Origin: Tetrahymena elliotti 4EA
Taxonomy: Eukaryota > Ciliophora > Oligohymenophorea > Hymenostomatida > Tetrahymenidae
Assembly (NCBI GenBank): GCA_000231825.2
Contig: JH720377.1
Coordinates: 124,001-188,000, forward strand
DNA: 64,000 nucleotides
Reading direction: 5' to 3'
The position numbers and the translations under genes are program-made. Positions 21,582 to 34,954 of the stretch are shown here, piece after piece (position 1 is the first letter of the stretch; the number at the start of each line of letters is the position of its first letter). The notes beneath the pieces are model-generated. The model was not told the origin of the DNA and ran no database searches. It worked only from the letters and a program-made list of their open reading frames with translations.

Positions 21582-22888
21582 ATGGACTAATAAGAACTGC
21601 TTAAAGCAAGCTAATTCCAAGAATATGTTTATTCTTTGGCTGAGTACTTTGATTACATTCCTTATTAAAAAATTTAGATTTAGCACCTACTATTGACTGT
21701 AGTGATAATTTCTATCTCTATCATTTCATTTCGTTTAGGAAAAAAGAAGGAAAGTAATACATTTTTAAGTGATAGATTTAAGAGAAAATTAGAAGAATTT
21801 GAATAGGATGCTTAAATTGTTTTAAAGAGAATTGAAAAAAATGAAGATTTTATTAAATAAATCTTTAATCTATAAATTTTGAGCTTTGTTATTATATCTT
21901 GCTACATAGTTTATGTTGGATTTACAGAGGAAGGCGAAGATAATTAAAATAAGCTAATCATTACAGCAGTAGCATTAGTCATTATCTAAGGTTGCTTTTT
22001 GATGTATAAAAACCACTTAAATACGCAAATAAAGCAATTAAATTTCAAAATCTAAGAAGATAAAAACTAATAAAATGTCATTATGACCCAGCTCATATCA
22101 GAAATGTCAGATAAAATGAAAAACATGCTCAGTATATATTTTTCATATTATTAACAGCTATTTCTTTCAATTTATTAATATAATTATTCCACGTGAATTT
22201 ACTTTCTTAAATATTTAACGCCAAATACTTCACATTCTTTTATTAAATTTTAGGTGACATTTTAGCAAAGAAAATTGTCAATTAATGTGAATCAGAAAAA
22301 GAAAGCATTAAGAAATTATAGGATCAAAAGATAAAGACTATCTAGTCAGAATTTGATTCTGAAAAAAGTGCTTTGAAAAAGTAATATGAAACTAAAATTA
22401 GTGGGTTAAACCAGTAATTATAAAGTGATAAAGCCTTATGTAAATCAAATATTTGCAAAAAAAAGAGAAAATTGCTTAAAGAAAAACTTAAAAGAAGCGA
22501 TTGGTTTATTAGAAACTTGTCTGAGTTTGCATGGTGCTCTATATGTGCATCTAATATGTATGAAGATCCTACTTAATCATTCATTTTAGACAATAATGTT
22601 TCTGACCAATCTATCAGCTTAGAAGATTCCATTATGCTTAATAATACTATCAGTGAGGATTTATAGAATGATGATGAAACTAAATAAGGTGTTTTCAATA
22701 AGCTAAATGGGAGCAAGGGTGAAGTCATTAAAAAAGAATGTGAAAATAACTGTCTCAGTAAATACTTCTTTTTGTGCAAGAAAATAGGTGAGAAGTATAA
22801 CAACTGGACAGAAATAATAGATAAATTTGAGTCTAAATATAAAGTAGAGAAACAAAGAATAAAATAACAAGTCAATCCCTAGTAATGA
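21582..22888 (+). CDS. multi-span membrane protein with long coiled coil (394 aa), unknown
   Basis: Two exons (21582-22131 and 22254-22888) joined by a 122-base GT...AG intron; 1185 coding bases. Membrane segments are seen at LLLTVVIISISIISF, ILSFVIISCYIVYVGF and KLIITAVALVIIQGCFLMY. A charged helix lies between the first and second (RFKRKLEEFEQDAQIVLKRI). The C-terminal half is a basic coiled coil (ESIKKLQDQKIKTIQSEFD), followed by FAWCSICASNMYEDP and, near the end, ECENNCLSKYFFLCKK. The Cys pairs could form a metal site. The membrane-coil-Cys layout recalls ER-shaping Lunapark proteins, but the Cys spacing does not fit well, so this is only a suggestion. No enzyme motif. Confidence 0.6.
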
Positions 22889-23506
22889 TATGTTGATTTC
22901 AAGTCATGATTAATTGTAAAAACAACAATTAATCTTTTAATAAAAAAAAAACAAAAAAATAAAGTTAAAAGAGCATCCTTGATATATAAAAGTAAAAAAT
23001 TCAGATAAATTTATTATTATTTTTACCTATTTCAATTCATGTTTTTCATATATTTATTTATTCATTTATTCCTTCTCTTATTCATTTTTAATATGCAAAT
23101 TTGTTTGTGTAAGTTCACTTCATTGTTTGGATTATTTTTATAATAAGATTTGTTTTGAAATAGAAATATTTAATTTTTATAATTCCTTAAATATTCTCAA
23201 ATCTAATTTCTCGATTAAACTTTTTGTTTAATTAATTAAACAAAACTTGAAAAAACAATAAATTTAATCCAAAAAATTAAAAAGAAAAAAAGATAGATAG
23301 TAAATAGGGATTTATTTGGAAAGATTGATAAAAGAGTGAATAAAATGATTTTTTCGATAAATTTCAATAAATTTGATTTTTTATATTTATCAACCAATAA
23401 TTTAAATGATTTATTTGATTATTAATTAAGTAATATATTGAATAAAGTAATATATACAATTAATTTGATTTATAATTAAGTTTTTTCTTTTTGGTATAAT
23501 TATTTT
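22889..23506. other. convergent intergenic spacer, nothing recognised
   Basis: Lies between the convergent ends at 22888 and 23507. A+T rich with simple TTATT and AATAA runs that may act as polyadenylation signals. No other feature. Confidence 0.5.
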
Positions 23507-25330
23507 TCAGAAAGCTTATTATTGCTTCCATAGGTTTATGAGCTTTCCCTTTTATATTTTGTCAATAACTGCAAGAAACTCTGATTCACTTGAATTAGGG
23601 GCAGGCTGAAATTCTTTTATTTCTTCAAATGGATCTGATTTATTTGCAGCAAAAAGAGGGTTATTAAAATCTGGTAAGAGCTAATTTAAATGTATATTGT
23701 CTTCTTAAGTGAATTTAGGAAGTGCTGGTGGGAATTTTTTTGCTTTAAATAAGTTTGATTTGCTTTTATTATAATCACGGAGAGTATTTTGAGCCAGTTT
23801 TCTAAAACTCTCTTTGTCTCCTTTACTTTATTACATAGCAAGATAAAGAGCTTTTCCTATTTTAGAGTGAAATTATTCTCCTGATTCATGCTATTCTAGT
23901 TTATTTGCATCAATAGTAAATTCCCCACTATTAGAAGTTTTTATTTAAGCACCTTAATTAACGAGTCTGTTAAAAACTGATTTACGAGGTTATGGAGAAA
24001 CAGCACTATTTGGTAATTGGCTTGTACTTGAGGTATTTGTTTTTTATTTTGTGGGAGAAACAGAAGATCTTTTTTCTCCTAAAGCATTATTAAATAAAGC
24101 TGGGTTAAGCATTTAACTAGAAGACCTCATTTACTAGAAAATCAATTTTTTATCAAGGTTAGGGTTGTTTTCTAGTTGTTCTTACAATTAAGCAATAGCT
24201 GATAAGCCACGGGTTGTGACAGCATTTCTTTTTTTCTATCTTTTTTACTCTTTTAATAATTCTTATTTTTCACGTAATTCTTTAGCCTTCATTTGCATTT
24301 TCTTTTTAAATGAAAAATACTCGATTTCTCCACTTGGGTTTAATTGCTCTTCTTCTTCATCACTACTTTCTAAAGATTTATTATCCTTCCTATTTGCATT
24401 AGAAGCTTATGATTATGTTTAAGTTTAGTTTATATTTGTTTGCTGTTATTAGTTTGGTTCATTTAAATTCATATCACTACTTCTTCTACTTAAGGGATTC
24501 TTCGTGGAAGTAGGTGCAGTCTCTTTAGTTAAAATATCTATATAATCTACTCTTTCTATCTCATGCTTATATACATTCAACCTAGAATTAATATTAATAA
24601 AAATATTATTAAAATATATTTAGAGGAAAGAAACAAAAATTTAAATACACCCTCTATTTACATGTAAACTTCAAATAATAATTTAATTCTTCAGTTTTAT
24701 TATGATTTCAAATATTATATTATGTTATTCTATAATTTATAATTCAAAAAAATAATTTTTTTACCTATGATTTACAGTTTCAAGGGTAGGTATTTTTGTA
24801 GAATAATGTCCATTTCTTACTATATTTTTACTTAAAGAAGACCATAATTTTGATTTCTGTTTTTATTCTTTGTCTTTGAGCTTCTTTAATTCCTCTTATT
24901 TAGTCTATTCTGTAATGTAATTTGGTTTAGGTATTTCATGCAAAGGGTTTGGGTGTAAATCTAGCTTTACTTTCTTTTTTTCTTCTTATTCTTTTTAATC
25001 GTTTTCATATTACTCAGGATCAAAAGATTCAAATACAAGATTATCTTAAAGTTCAGGATTTGCTATAAACAGTTAGTTCATTTATTCCTTTAAATGAAAA
25101 AAAGTGTTTTTATAATCTATTTTATACAAAATATTTTTTATTTAACTTAGTTATTTTCATAGAAATTGAATAATAGCATCTTTTCTTTAGAAATATTTAC
25201 CATCTGTGTTATCATTTTCTACTGATGAATTAAACGAATTATCAGTATTAAAGGAGTCTTCCGAAGAGAAGACAATGTTTTCTTTAGACATAGCTAATTT
25301 TTTCTTAATAACACCCTAAAGAAGAGACAT
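23507..25330 (-). CDS. Gln/Lys-rich hypothetical protein, three exons, unknown
   Basis: Reads from ATG 25330 (MSLLQGVIKKKLAMSKENI) through an intron of uncertain borders (about 25100-25240). A second exon has FDPEQYENDQKEQEEKKK and LDLHPNPLHEIPKPNYIT. Another intron (about 24580-24770) follows, then a long last exon to TGA 23507-23509. The last exon has a basic coiled coil (FSFKKKMQMKAKELREKQEL), a Ser-rich linker and a folded-looking C terminus (GKALYLAMQQSKGDKESF, then KFTQEDNIHLNQLL). No transmembrane segment. I do not recognise the family. The C-terminal ~120 residues look the most conserved and would be the best search query. Confidence 0.55.
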
Positions 25331-26348
25331 CTAACAGTGAAATGAGGTATATTATATTAATTTTTTATGATATCAACCAATCTTCAACTTTTCTATCTAC
25401 AACAATTTTTTGTAGAAATAACTTCAATTTAGTCTTATAACTTATTTAATCTTATGAACAATTAATCAATCAATCAAGTTATTTATTTTAAGCACTTATT
25501 TTATAACTAATTGTTAGTAATATTTGATTTAAAGTAATTGAATTTATCATAGTATTATTTTTATAAAATATTATTAATACTTTTTAATATTAAATTTATT
25601 CAAAATTATTATTTTACTTCAAAAACTTTTAAAAAAAATTATTTGTTTATGGAGATTAATTAAAGATAATTTTGAGCAAATATTCCTCATCTTTATTTAT
25701 TTTTAATAGGTAGTTTATTTATCTTTAATATTTAAAAAATTTTTCTTTTTACACAAAATAATTTTTTTTGATCTCAAAAAAAAATTAAAAATATTTCAAA
25801 TTAAAAAAATAAAATAAAATTATTTTTAGATGAAAAAGTTCAGCGTTTTTTAGAAAAAAATAATTTTCAATTTTGACTTTTTTGATATTAAATTACAAGA
25901 CAGTTCAAATCAATGGATTTTTTATCTTAATAGCAGTATTGCAGATAATTAAGACTGCAGAGTAGTAGCTTGCTATGTGAATGAAAAATGATCTATCTAT
26001 ATGCATAGCTATTGATTGAAAGTATTTGAAGAGCCAAGCACAATGAGCTTAGTTAGTATTAAGGTGGTCATTGATATTAGAATGAAGAAAAAGAAAGATA
26101 TGTCAAAAAGAGGAGTAAAATGTTAGAAATGAATGATAAAAGGGCAAATTAAGAGGGAGGTTAAAAAGATTAATTAATAGTTAATGTGGGGAAAGTAAAG
26201 GGACTCTTTTAATTAAGAAAATAATATACCTAAGGACACATTCATTTAAGATTAGCAATTGATAAAGGAAATTAATAAAGTAAAAAAAATAAAATTAAGA
26301 GAAGGATAAAAAATAAATTAAATAAATAAATAGAAATAATAAAGGAAA
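25331..26348. other. divergent intergenic region with RPL13A promoter
   Basis: Between divergent starts at 25330 and 26349. The 300 bases before 26349 are purine-rich on the + strand (GGAAAGTAAAGGG, GAGAAGGATAAAAAA), giving an A-rich 5' leader next to the RPL13A ATG (AAAGGAAAATG). No RNA gene or TATA element could be assigned with confidence. Confidence 0.4.
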
Positions 26349-28082
26349 ATGTTCGACAAGCTTGTAGTTATTGATGCTAAGGGTCACTTATTGGGTAGAC
26401 TCGCTTCTTACGTTGCCAAGGAACTTTTGAGTGGTCAAAGAATTGTTGTTGTTAGAACTGAATCTATTAACATCTCTGGCTCTCTCTTCAGAAACAGAGT
26501 TAAATTCTCCGAATTCCTTAACAAGTGGATGAACCACAACCCCAGAAGAGGTGTTCAACATTTCAGAGCTCCCTCTAGAATTTTCTGGAGAGCCGTCAGA
26601 GGTATGCTTCCTCATAAGACCCCCAAGGGTGCTGCTGCCTTAGGTAATAAAATTTACTAAAATGTTTATCAAATTGTCAAGCTGATTAAGTAAAGAATGA
26701 AATTAACAAAATATTGTCTAACTTATCAAATATCAAATCTATAAAAATGCAATCTAGTTAATCATTATTGTTTTTTAACACCCCTAATTTAATCGCTTTT
26801 CGCTAGTTGTTAAAGTTTTTCTAGACTAGTATGAATTAGTGAATGATGAGTAGGTACTTCAAATCAAGGTTTTCAATTATTTTGTTCAGTTTATAAGGTG
26901 ATTCCTCATAAATTAGTAGTTTATACACTTAAAAAACCTTAGCTTCTTTGCCGAAATATCAAACTAGCAAATCACTTTAAAGGGTTCTTATAGCTAGCAA
27001 AAAAATGTTAAATTGAATTTTTGCCTAAAAAATTTGCAAAAACAATATGATTGTTAGGTAGAATCAATAGTAAAATACCACTCAAAAATTTTAAAATTAA
27101 CAACTACTTTGAGGAGTATTAAAGGAAATTTAATAAATGAGAGTGTTATGAAATATATATAGTCGTATCTATTAATCTATCTCCTACTGTTAACATGAAA
27201 AAACAGTTATGATAAAAGGAGTATTTAAGCATGAAATTAGTAGAATTTAAAGCTGAAACAAAATTAATTAAGTCTATGCAAAATATTTAAACAAAAATAA
27301 AAATAGAGTTGTTTCTTTCAATAGCAAATCAATAATTATAAAAGCAAAATAGCTAAATGTATATTACATCCTATAATATAAACATAGCAGACCAGCAAAA
27401 TTAATTTTAGAATATTGATGCAAGTGATATTAAATATCAGGTAGAATCAACTTTATAATGTGATTATTAAAGCTGCTACGCTACTATTTATATCAATTTT
27501 AAAGTAGAGCAAAACACTAAAATTTTTAGGCAAATAAAATGAGTTAATAAAACAATTAATAAACGAATGAATGAATGTTTTTCAAGTATTTAAAAAAATT
27601 GCGTTTCTGATTATTTATAGATTAAAAATAAATAAGCTGAATTATTCATAAGATAAACAAGACAATTATATTTTTAAATAAGATTCTTAAAATTTTAATT
27701 AGTTTGACTATTATTTAACTCTAATATCAAAATATTTATTTTAACCATCAACTCATCAAATTTATTTTATAAAAAAACAGATAGACTTAAAATTTTCGAA
27801 GGTATCCCCACCCCCTACGACAGAGTTAAGAAGTAAGTCGTTGTCGATGCTTTGAAGGTCCAAAGATTAAGAAACTCTAGACCCTTCTGCAAGTTGGGTG
27901 ACTTGAGTGCTTCCGTTGGTTGGGGCAAACAAACCCTCATCGAAAAGCTCGAAGAAAAGAGAAGAGCTAGAGCTCAAACCTACCACGATAAGAAGGTTAA
28001 GCAAGCTGATGCCAGAAGAAAGGAACTCGGTCTTCCTGCTCTTAAGGCTATCAAGGATAAACTCGCCTAATTCGGTTACTGA
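26349..28082 (+). CDS. RPL13A: 60S ribosomal protein uL13 (RPL13A), 198 aa, two exons
   Basis: Exon 1 (26349-26643) and exon 2 (27781-28082) give 597 coding bases. The protein starts [20 protein letters not shown] and contains [37 protein letters not shown] across the splice, and [15 protein letters not shown], all signatures of eukaryotic uL13. The intron splits a Gly/Asp codon (G|AT) with perfect GT...AG ends, and the family alignment confirms the junction. TAA codes Gln at 27833-27835 and at 28068-28070, so the true C terminus is AQFGY and stop is TGA 28080-28082. It is part of the large ribosomal subunit. Codons are strongly biased (AAG, AGA, GGT, GTC, CTC), unlike neighbours, as expected for very high expression. 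Confidence 0.97.
26644..27780 (+). other. 1137-base intron of RPL13A
   Basis: Begins GTAATAAAATTT and ends AAAAAAACAG. Most introns elsewhere in the window are 40-200 bases, so this is several times longer. It contains an open frame at 27231-27542 (see that entry) and no recognisable snoRNA boxes. If the window is germline DNA it may hide an internal eliminated sequence that is removed before splicing in the macronucleus. Confidence 0.8.
27231..27542 (+). CDS. open frame inside the RPL13A intron (103 codons), doubtful
   Basis: ATG 27231 to TGA 27540-27542 on the same strand as RPL13A. It starts [17 protein letters not shown] and has Gln-rich middle and a mixed C terminus ([14 protein letters not shown]). 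With TGA as the only stop in 80% A+T DNA, frames of this size arise by chance, so the evidence is weak. No known family. Confidence 0.2.
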
Positions 28083-29664
28083 TCACCCTTTCTTACTCTA
28101 ATATATACAACTATCGATTATTATATTAAATTTTTTTAAACTTTGAAGTAATAATAATATATATTTTTGCTTACCTAGTGCATAATAATATATTCTTTAT
28201 TTAAACGCATATGTGAATATCTCAAACTACTCATTCATAATAAACTTATTTAAATTTAATCTTCTCTCTATGTTGTGTAAATTAATCCAATCTAAATATC
28301 AAACATCACAAGCATAATTATAAACAAAAATATATCATAAAAATATTTCTAAAATCATACTTTCTACTTAAGACTTCACATTCATTTTTAGATGAATGCA
28401 ACTCAAGATAGTTTTTAATACAAATCTAAATAACAAATACAGACAAAAGTGATTTAAATTTAGTTCATTCCCGATAAAAGTTCTTTTTTATTTAATGATA
28501 AAATTAAATTTAAGCCATTTATTAAATTATTTTAACTTTAATTTTTGGCATTAAGTCATTATAAATAAACAATTAATTTTAATTTTGTTAAAATAAAATT
28601 TTTATTTTATCATATTTAAAACAAAAGAAATTTTACAAATTAAATTGTATTAAAATGATAATCTTGATAATTTTAAAAAAAGCAAAATTATGAAAAGTAT
28701 AATTTGACCTATCATTAAATATTTAGTTTTAATTTCAAAATTATTTTTTATTAATCATTTTAAAACTTGAAATCATTTTTTTATTTATTATTAATTTAAA
28801 TTAATGATTTTAAACCCAGAAATATTAACTCTTTTTGTGTTAGAATGATTGAACAAATACTAAAAACGAATGTTTTTGTTCTGCAAAAAAATTTTATTTT
28901 TTATTTTTTGATTTTTATGAAGCAAACAAAAATTTGGTAATATGAAATGTTTATAATTAAATAATTTATAAATTTATCAGAAACATTTTAATAAAATAAC
29001 TAAATAAAAGTTTATTTTAATTGATAATTATGTAAATAGATTAGACATCAAAAAATAAAACTATTTTCATCTGTTTTTTCAATTTTATTTGCTTCATAAA
29101 AAATAAATTTATTTTCATCAAAAAAAAATTATTTACTTATTCTATTTTGTTTTCTCTCATCAAATCATTTTAACACTATTTAATGATTAAATGAAATAAA
29201 TTGAAATTACTTAAATAATTTTGTTTATTTTTTATTTGAGAAATAAATTTGATTTGAAATAATAGAATTTTATTTTATAATTACTCTTGATGATTTTTAA
29301 AGGATAAAGATAGAATTTAAATTTAATTTTTTTTAATATCTTAATTTGAAAAATACTTTAGGATCAATCGTTTTACATTTTTAATTTTAAGTAAATTAAT
29401 AATTAAATTTTAATCAATAAATTCTGCTTATTTGAGCATATTTGCCACCTAATTTTTAAATTTAAAATTAAATTTATAAATCTATTTGTTCTTGCTTTGT
29501 TTGGATTTGATTTGATTTTTGTGACTATTTTTTTTTATTTTATGCAATTTTTTATAAAAAGTACACTCTTGAAATTTGTATTATTAAAAATAATAATAAA
29601 AAAGCAAATAGAAAACCTGCTTATTAACTTTAGAAATTTTGAAAAAATTAAATAATTTTAATTA
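28083..29664. other. long A+T-rich spacer, nothing recognised
   Basis: About 1.6 kb, almost pure A/T with poly-T and poly-A runs. It must contain the 3' end of RPL13A and the promoter of the helicase gene. No coding stretch, RNA gene or repeat stood out. Confidence 0.5.
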
Positions 29665-32600
29665 ATGGAGGACTTCAATAATTTACCTCATCCTAGCCAC
29701 ACCGATGATGAGCTTGAATATGCAGATTTAGATTATAGCAAACATAAAGGAATTAATATAGATGGAGATTATGAAGAAGATGAATATGCAAATTACAAGC
29801 ACAGCAATATGAATTATGATGAATTTGATGGTGATGAAGATGAAGAAGGAGAAATATAAGATACATAGATTGAAGATAAAAAAAATGCTAGTTTTAAAAT
29901 TTAAAATAGCTCAAGATAAAATAAATTACTTGAAGAGTAGAGTATGATTAAGCCAGCTACTGATAAGCATTTTTAACTTAAGAGATATATGAGAATCAAC
30001 AATGTTGATGAAGATGATTTCGAAGAAGGAGAAACTGATGATAAAATTTTGATCAATAAAGATAGATTTAAAAAGCAACTTACTCCTGAAGAAATTTTAA
30101 AGAAAGAATCCAAGCTCTTTAAAAAAGAATAGCTTTAAAAGAAAGTTAAACTTGAGTAGCAACAAGGTTATAGCAGCAGATTCCCATAAAACTTCAACTT
30201 AAATAAAATGTAATAAAACTATCGTAAAGATTATGCTGATGAGAAAAAAGATCCTAACAAGTTAGTGAGCAAATCAAAAACAGTTTTAACAGAAGATCTC
30301 ACATTTGAAGAAGCAGAACAGCTTTTAGAAGCTTGGAGAAAATAAAACTTTGTTCAATTTAATAATTGGGTAAATTCTACTTTTAATTTGTGATAAACAA
30401 TTAAAATATCATTTTTTATATAAAGATTCAAGTATCAAAAAGCATTTTAAAACAAGAATATCCCCCACATCACAGTGGCTATGAAGATGAAAATGAAAAG
30501 GGATAAATTACAGGCTTTAGTTGCAATCTTACATTAAAATTCAATTACTTCAGACATGGAAATATTAGTGATTTCGTTGCTGTAGGGTTTGGAAAAAGAA
30601 AGTAAGATGCAAAAAGAATGGCCTTGGAAAGATTAGTAGTTGATTTAATATAAACTGGAACTATCAGACTGGGTCTTAGAGACAAAAAATTTTTACATGA
30701 GTAGCCTTAGGTTATGCTACAAAAAGAAAACAACTACTTATAGTAAATGGCTAAACCTAAACCTAGAACAGACTTCGAAGAAAAAATACAAGAGTCAAAT
30801 CACAAGAGAGCTAGAAAATTATCAAAGAAACTTCAAGATTACTTGAGAAAATAAAATATTGCAGAAGCCATTAACTGTTTGAGAGAAATAGGAAAATTTA
30901 AAAAATTAGACTGGAATGAAGTAAAAATTTCTTTATTTTTCTTTTTAATTATAAATCTTATCTTTGTAAAATTTAGATTTCTTTCATCTGGTCCCATGGT
31001 GTCATTAATCAAAACGCAGTTCTTTTGTAACAAATATTGGATATTATTAACAAAAAGCCAGTGGGTGAAACTTCAATCTAATCTAATCTTTAAGGATAAT
31101 TTATGAGATAGTAAGAAGAAGTTTAAACAAGCAAAGATTTTGTTTAGAAGTATGATGAAGATAGAGTAAAGCAAAAATTATTTTTAAATTATGGTATCAC
31201 AAGATAAAAATCTTGCAATCCTCATGATATTTATGACTTAAATACAATCGAATTTTCAGAAAAAGAAATATGTAATTTCACAGTTTTTAATATTTTTAAA
31301 ATTAAAATTTTATTTTTAATCTCAAAAGTGACAAGCGGTTTACCACCATATAATGATGATGAATTCAATAAAGAATTAGTCAGAGATCCTTTTGTTAGAG
31401 ATTTGTAAGACATTCTTGTCCCTGTAAGCAACAATGAAAACTTAAACTGTAATTCTCCCCTTAGAACTGTTTATGAGAAGGCATAAAAGTGGCCATTGAA
31501 GCCTTCTGATGTAAACTTTGACGATGAAGATGAAAAGTTTATTGATGATGAAGAAGATGACTTATTTGTTAACAAGCTCCAACCTAAGCTTAAATTCTTA
31601 AAAGATTATGACATGAATAGCCAAAATTATCAAAAGATAGCAGAATCAAGTAATTAACTATTCATCTCATTTTTTTATCAATCTAAAATAAAAATTTTTT
31701 TATAGTTTTTGGCAAAAAGGGTTATGCAAAGAGAGAGAACTCAGTACCTGCAGTATTGCTTGATGAATTATATGAAGCTTTACTTTACTCAGGAGACAAA
31801 TAATTTTCTTTAGAAATTGCTGAAAAAATATATACCTAATTACAACTTGAAACATCAGGTTTTGTTCATGAAAGCTCTGCTGATTACTATGCTTAAAAAA
31901 AGAATATGATTATAACAGAAGCTATTGATTGCATGTATGAATCTATTTAAAGTAGAAATCCTATTGAATATCTTTGCAACATAAATGGTAAAATTGAAAA
32001 AATTGGAACTGCTCACTGCTATGATGTTGTTTCAGTCATTCCACTTGAAACACAAGAATGCATTGATTAAAAACTCCTTAAAAAGTAAAAAACTATTTTT
32101 AAAAAATAAAAATTTAATCAATTTTAATAAACAATTTAGATGCAAATATGATGTCAGAGAAACTAATCATATGATTGTTGAAGGCGATATTGTTATTTTA
32201 ACTACATTCTTCCGTCCCAGCTATGACAAGCCTGTCCTTGATGACAATATTTCTAAATTGGCACTCTATATAAACTAAAGAGCTAAGTCTGCTAAAGATA
32301 ACAGAGATTTTATTCACAATATTACTGAATTCGGTAATGTAGTAGAATATGCTCTTATTGGATAAGTAAGAGAAATGACTAAAGACTCAAAAATGAAGGT
32401 TTTCCTTTGCCCTACTTATGAGTAATCTAAAAATATCTCTTTTGATCCTTAACGCCAATGGAAAATAACTAAGATTTTCTCAAGAACATAACACGAGCGT
32501 ATGTAGGATGCTTTGAGAATATTCTGTTTTGAGAACAGATCAGCACATCCTGCTATTATGCACACTATTTGCACACCCCCTGGATAGAGCTCTCACATTA

Positions 32601-34383
32601 TTAAGAGATTATCTAATCAAGACTAATACAAACGTAAAAATTTATTAAAAAGTAATAAAAAATATGTTTGAACTTTTAATTTATTCATAAAAAAGCAACA
32701 AATACAAAAACTTAATTAAACGCTGAGTAACAATTAGCTGTTGAAAAGGCAGCTTTAAATAGAATCACTGTCATTTAAGGACCTCCTGGCAGTGGTAAAA
32801 CTACTACAGCTGTAGAAATAGTTTTAGAATGGCTTAGAGCATCCAACTAACCTATTTTAGTCACAGCTGAATCCTAAGGAACAGTTAATATTATTTATGG
32901 AGAACTTATTAAAGCTAATGTTAAGGCTGTTACTATCGGACCTGGTTTTGAAGATCGTTTAGATCATATTAATGAAATTATCTCAAAACCTGATGGACAC
33001 GAACCTATTTAAAAACTTTCTTCCAAAGACGGAAAACACTTAGCTCCTAAACCCTAAGAATATATTCCTAATTCAATGAAGTTTTTGATTTTGAAGAAAA
33101 TGCTCAGAGAAGCATAAGTTGTTTGTTGTACATGCTAGACTGTTATGGCTGACTATTTGAAAGGCTTGCATTTCACAAGAGTTATTATTGATGAAGCTAA
33201 TTCTGTATCAGAACCACTATCTCTCATCCCCATCCATAGATTATGCACTTAGCTTGTATTGATAGGTGATCATATGCAAAGCTCTCCTAAATCATAATCT
33301 ATGTTTGCTTAATCAAAAGGCATATGTATGAGTCTCTTTGAAAAATTAATTTCATAAGGCTTTAAGCCCCACTTATTAAAGACTCAATATAGAATAGCCG
33401 CCAACTAAATGATCTTTTAATCTAGATATTTCTATAATAATATGCTTGAAAATGGTATTGTAGAAGAATTCAAGCCTGAATTAAGAGGATTCCCCTGGCC
33501 TAATCCTGCAATTAAATCTTGTGTCATATTTGTAAAAGGTTAAGAATAAGCCACTCAACTTATAGAATAGCTCCAAAATCCCAAAGAAGCAGAAGTTGTA
33601 GTTGAAATTCTTTTAAATATATTGAAGGCTGGATACATCAAATAGACAGACATAGGTATTGTAACAACCTTTGATGAATAAAAGAAAAGAATTAGATCCG
33701 AAATAAATACTCAAGCAAAGGTAAAAAAATATATTTTTGGCTATGTTTTTAAACATTGATAATAAATAATAGAAACATCCTTCAATGTTTAGTCTCACAA
33801 TAGAAGAAACTCTCAGAATAACTAAGCATTCAACATTAATTGATATTGAAACTATTGAAAAAGCAAACTTGATGGATAAAGAATTAATAATCTTCTCACC
33901 TGTTAGAAGCAATAAACATGTAAACATTTTATTTAATTCTAATTAATATTTTAATTTAAATTAAAATTATTTATTTAATATGACAAAAACTTGATTGAAA
34001 TTAATTAAGTTCTTGGCATAAAAAAAAACAAACAAATTTTTGATAAAAAAATCAAATCAAATTTTGGTTTTTTAAAATTCCTTCGGTTTCGATTAAAAAT
34101 TCCCAAATCTTGTATCCTTTGATTAAGTCCTAGCATATTTTTTTAAAAATATTATAGAAAGCTATGGGCATTTTAAGGGATCCAAGACTTTTAAATACAG
34201 TCTTATGGAGTGGAAAACGTGGTATCATAACAATAGGTAATATTGAAATAATTTAGAAGAAGCAATTAAAAAATTGTTTATATTTAAATAGCCGACATAG
34301 ATACTTTAGGATAAGATCCTCATTGGAAAGAATATTTCAAGTGGGCAAAGATGAACAATTTAATTTTCTAATATTTCAAATGA
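29665..34383 (+). CDS. Upf1-like superfamily 1 helicase with N-terminal dsRNA-binding-like domain, degenerate C-terminal motifs
   Basis: About ten exons. The N terminus is acidic (DELEYADLDYSKHKG, DEDEEGEI). A dsRNA-binding-like fold follows, ending in VAVGFGKRKQDAKRMALERL. After several hundred residues comes a helicase core: motif I GPPGSGKTTT (32779-32808), VVCCTCQTVMADYL (Ia-like), motif II RVIIDEAN (33178-33201), motif III LIGDHMQSSP, motif IV-like KTQYRIAANQ. Then VRSN (near 33901), LRDPRLLN, and WKEYFKWAKMNN at the end (TGA 34381-34383), the usual Upf1 tail order. Motif VI, normally LNVALTRAK, reads LNTVLWSGKRG: the arginine finger is gone. Motif V also lacks its usual QG. ATP binding looks intact but unwinding may be impaired. 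Likely role: RNA surveillance or small-RNA pathway; inferred. Confidence 0.8.
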
Positions 34384-34954
34384 AATATTTTAGGAGAATC
34401 TAAAAAAGCAATTAATTAAAATAATATTTATTAATACAATTATATATAGAATATCAGTTACTAAGAGTTAATTAGAGTTTATTGTAAATTAATCTCATTT
34501 TAAATTAAATCTATTTATTTTTTCAAAATTCAAATCAAAAAATTAATTTTCAAATTTATAAAATATTTTTTACGTGTCAATGAAAAAAAATAAATATTCA
34601 ATCAAAAAAAATGATAAAAATTAACAAAATAAACTTATTTAATTGAGAATGAATACCAAGATATGTATTAGTAGTATAATTAATACAAATTTTGTAAATA
34701 TTATTAACATCGCTTACTTATGATTGAATGATGGAAATAAATTTAAGATATTTATCTAACAGAAAAAAGAAAATAGCAATTTTGTAATCAGATGTTATCA
34801 TCTTTTTGAATATAAATTGTATGAATTATTATAATTTTGAATTGTAAAATTAATAAATAACCATATCCACCCAAAAAATTAATAAAACATTAGTTTATTG
34901 AAATTCTGAGATAGATAAAAGCAAACAATTTTATATTATTATGTTATGTAAAAA
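34384..34954. other. intergenic spacer, nothing recognised
   Basis: A+T-rich gap between two forward genes. No repeat, RNA or coding signal seen. Confidence 0.5.
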
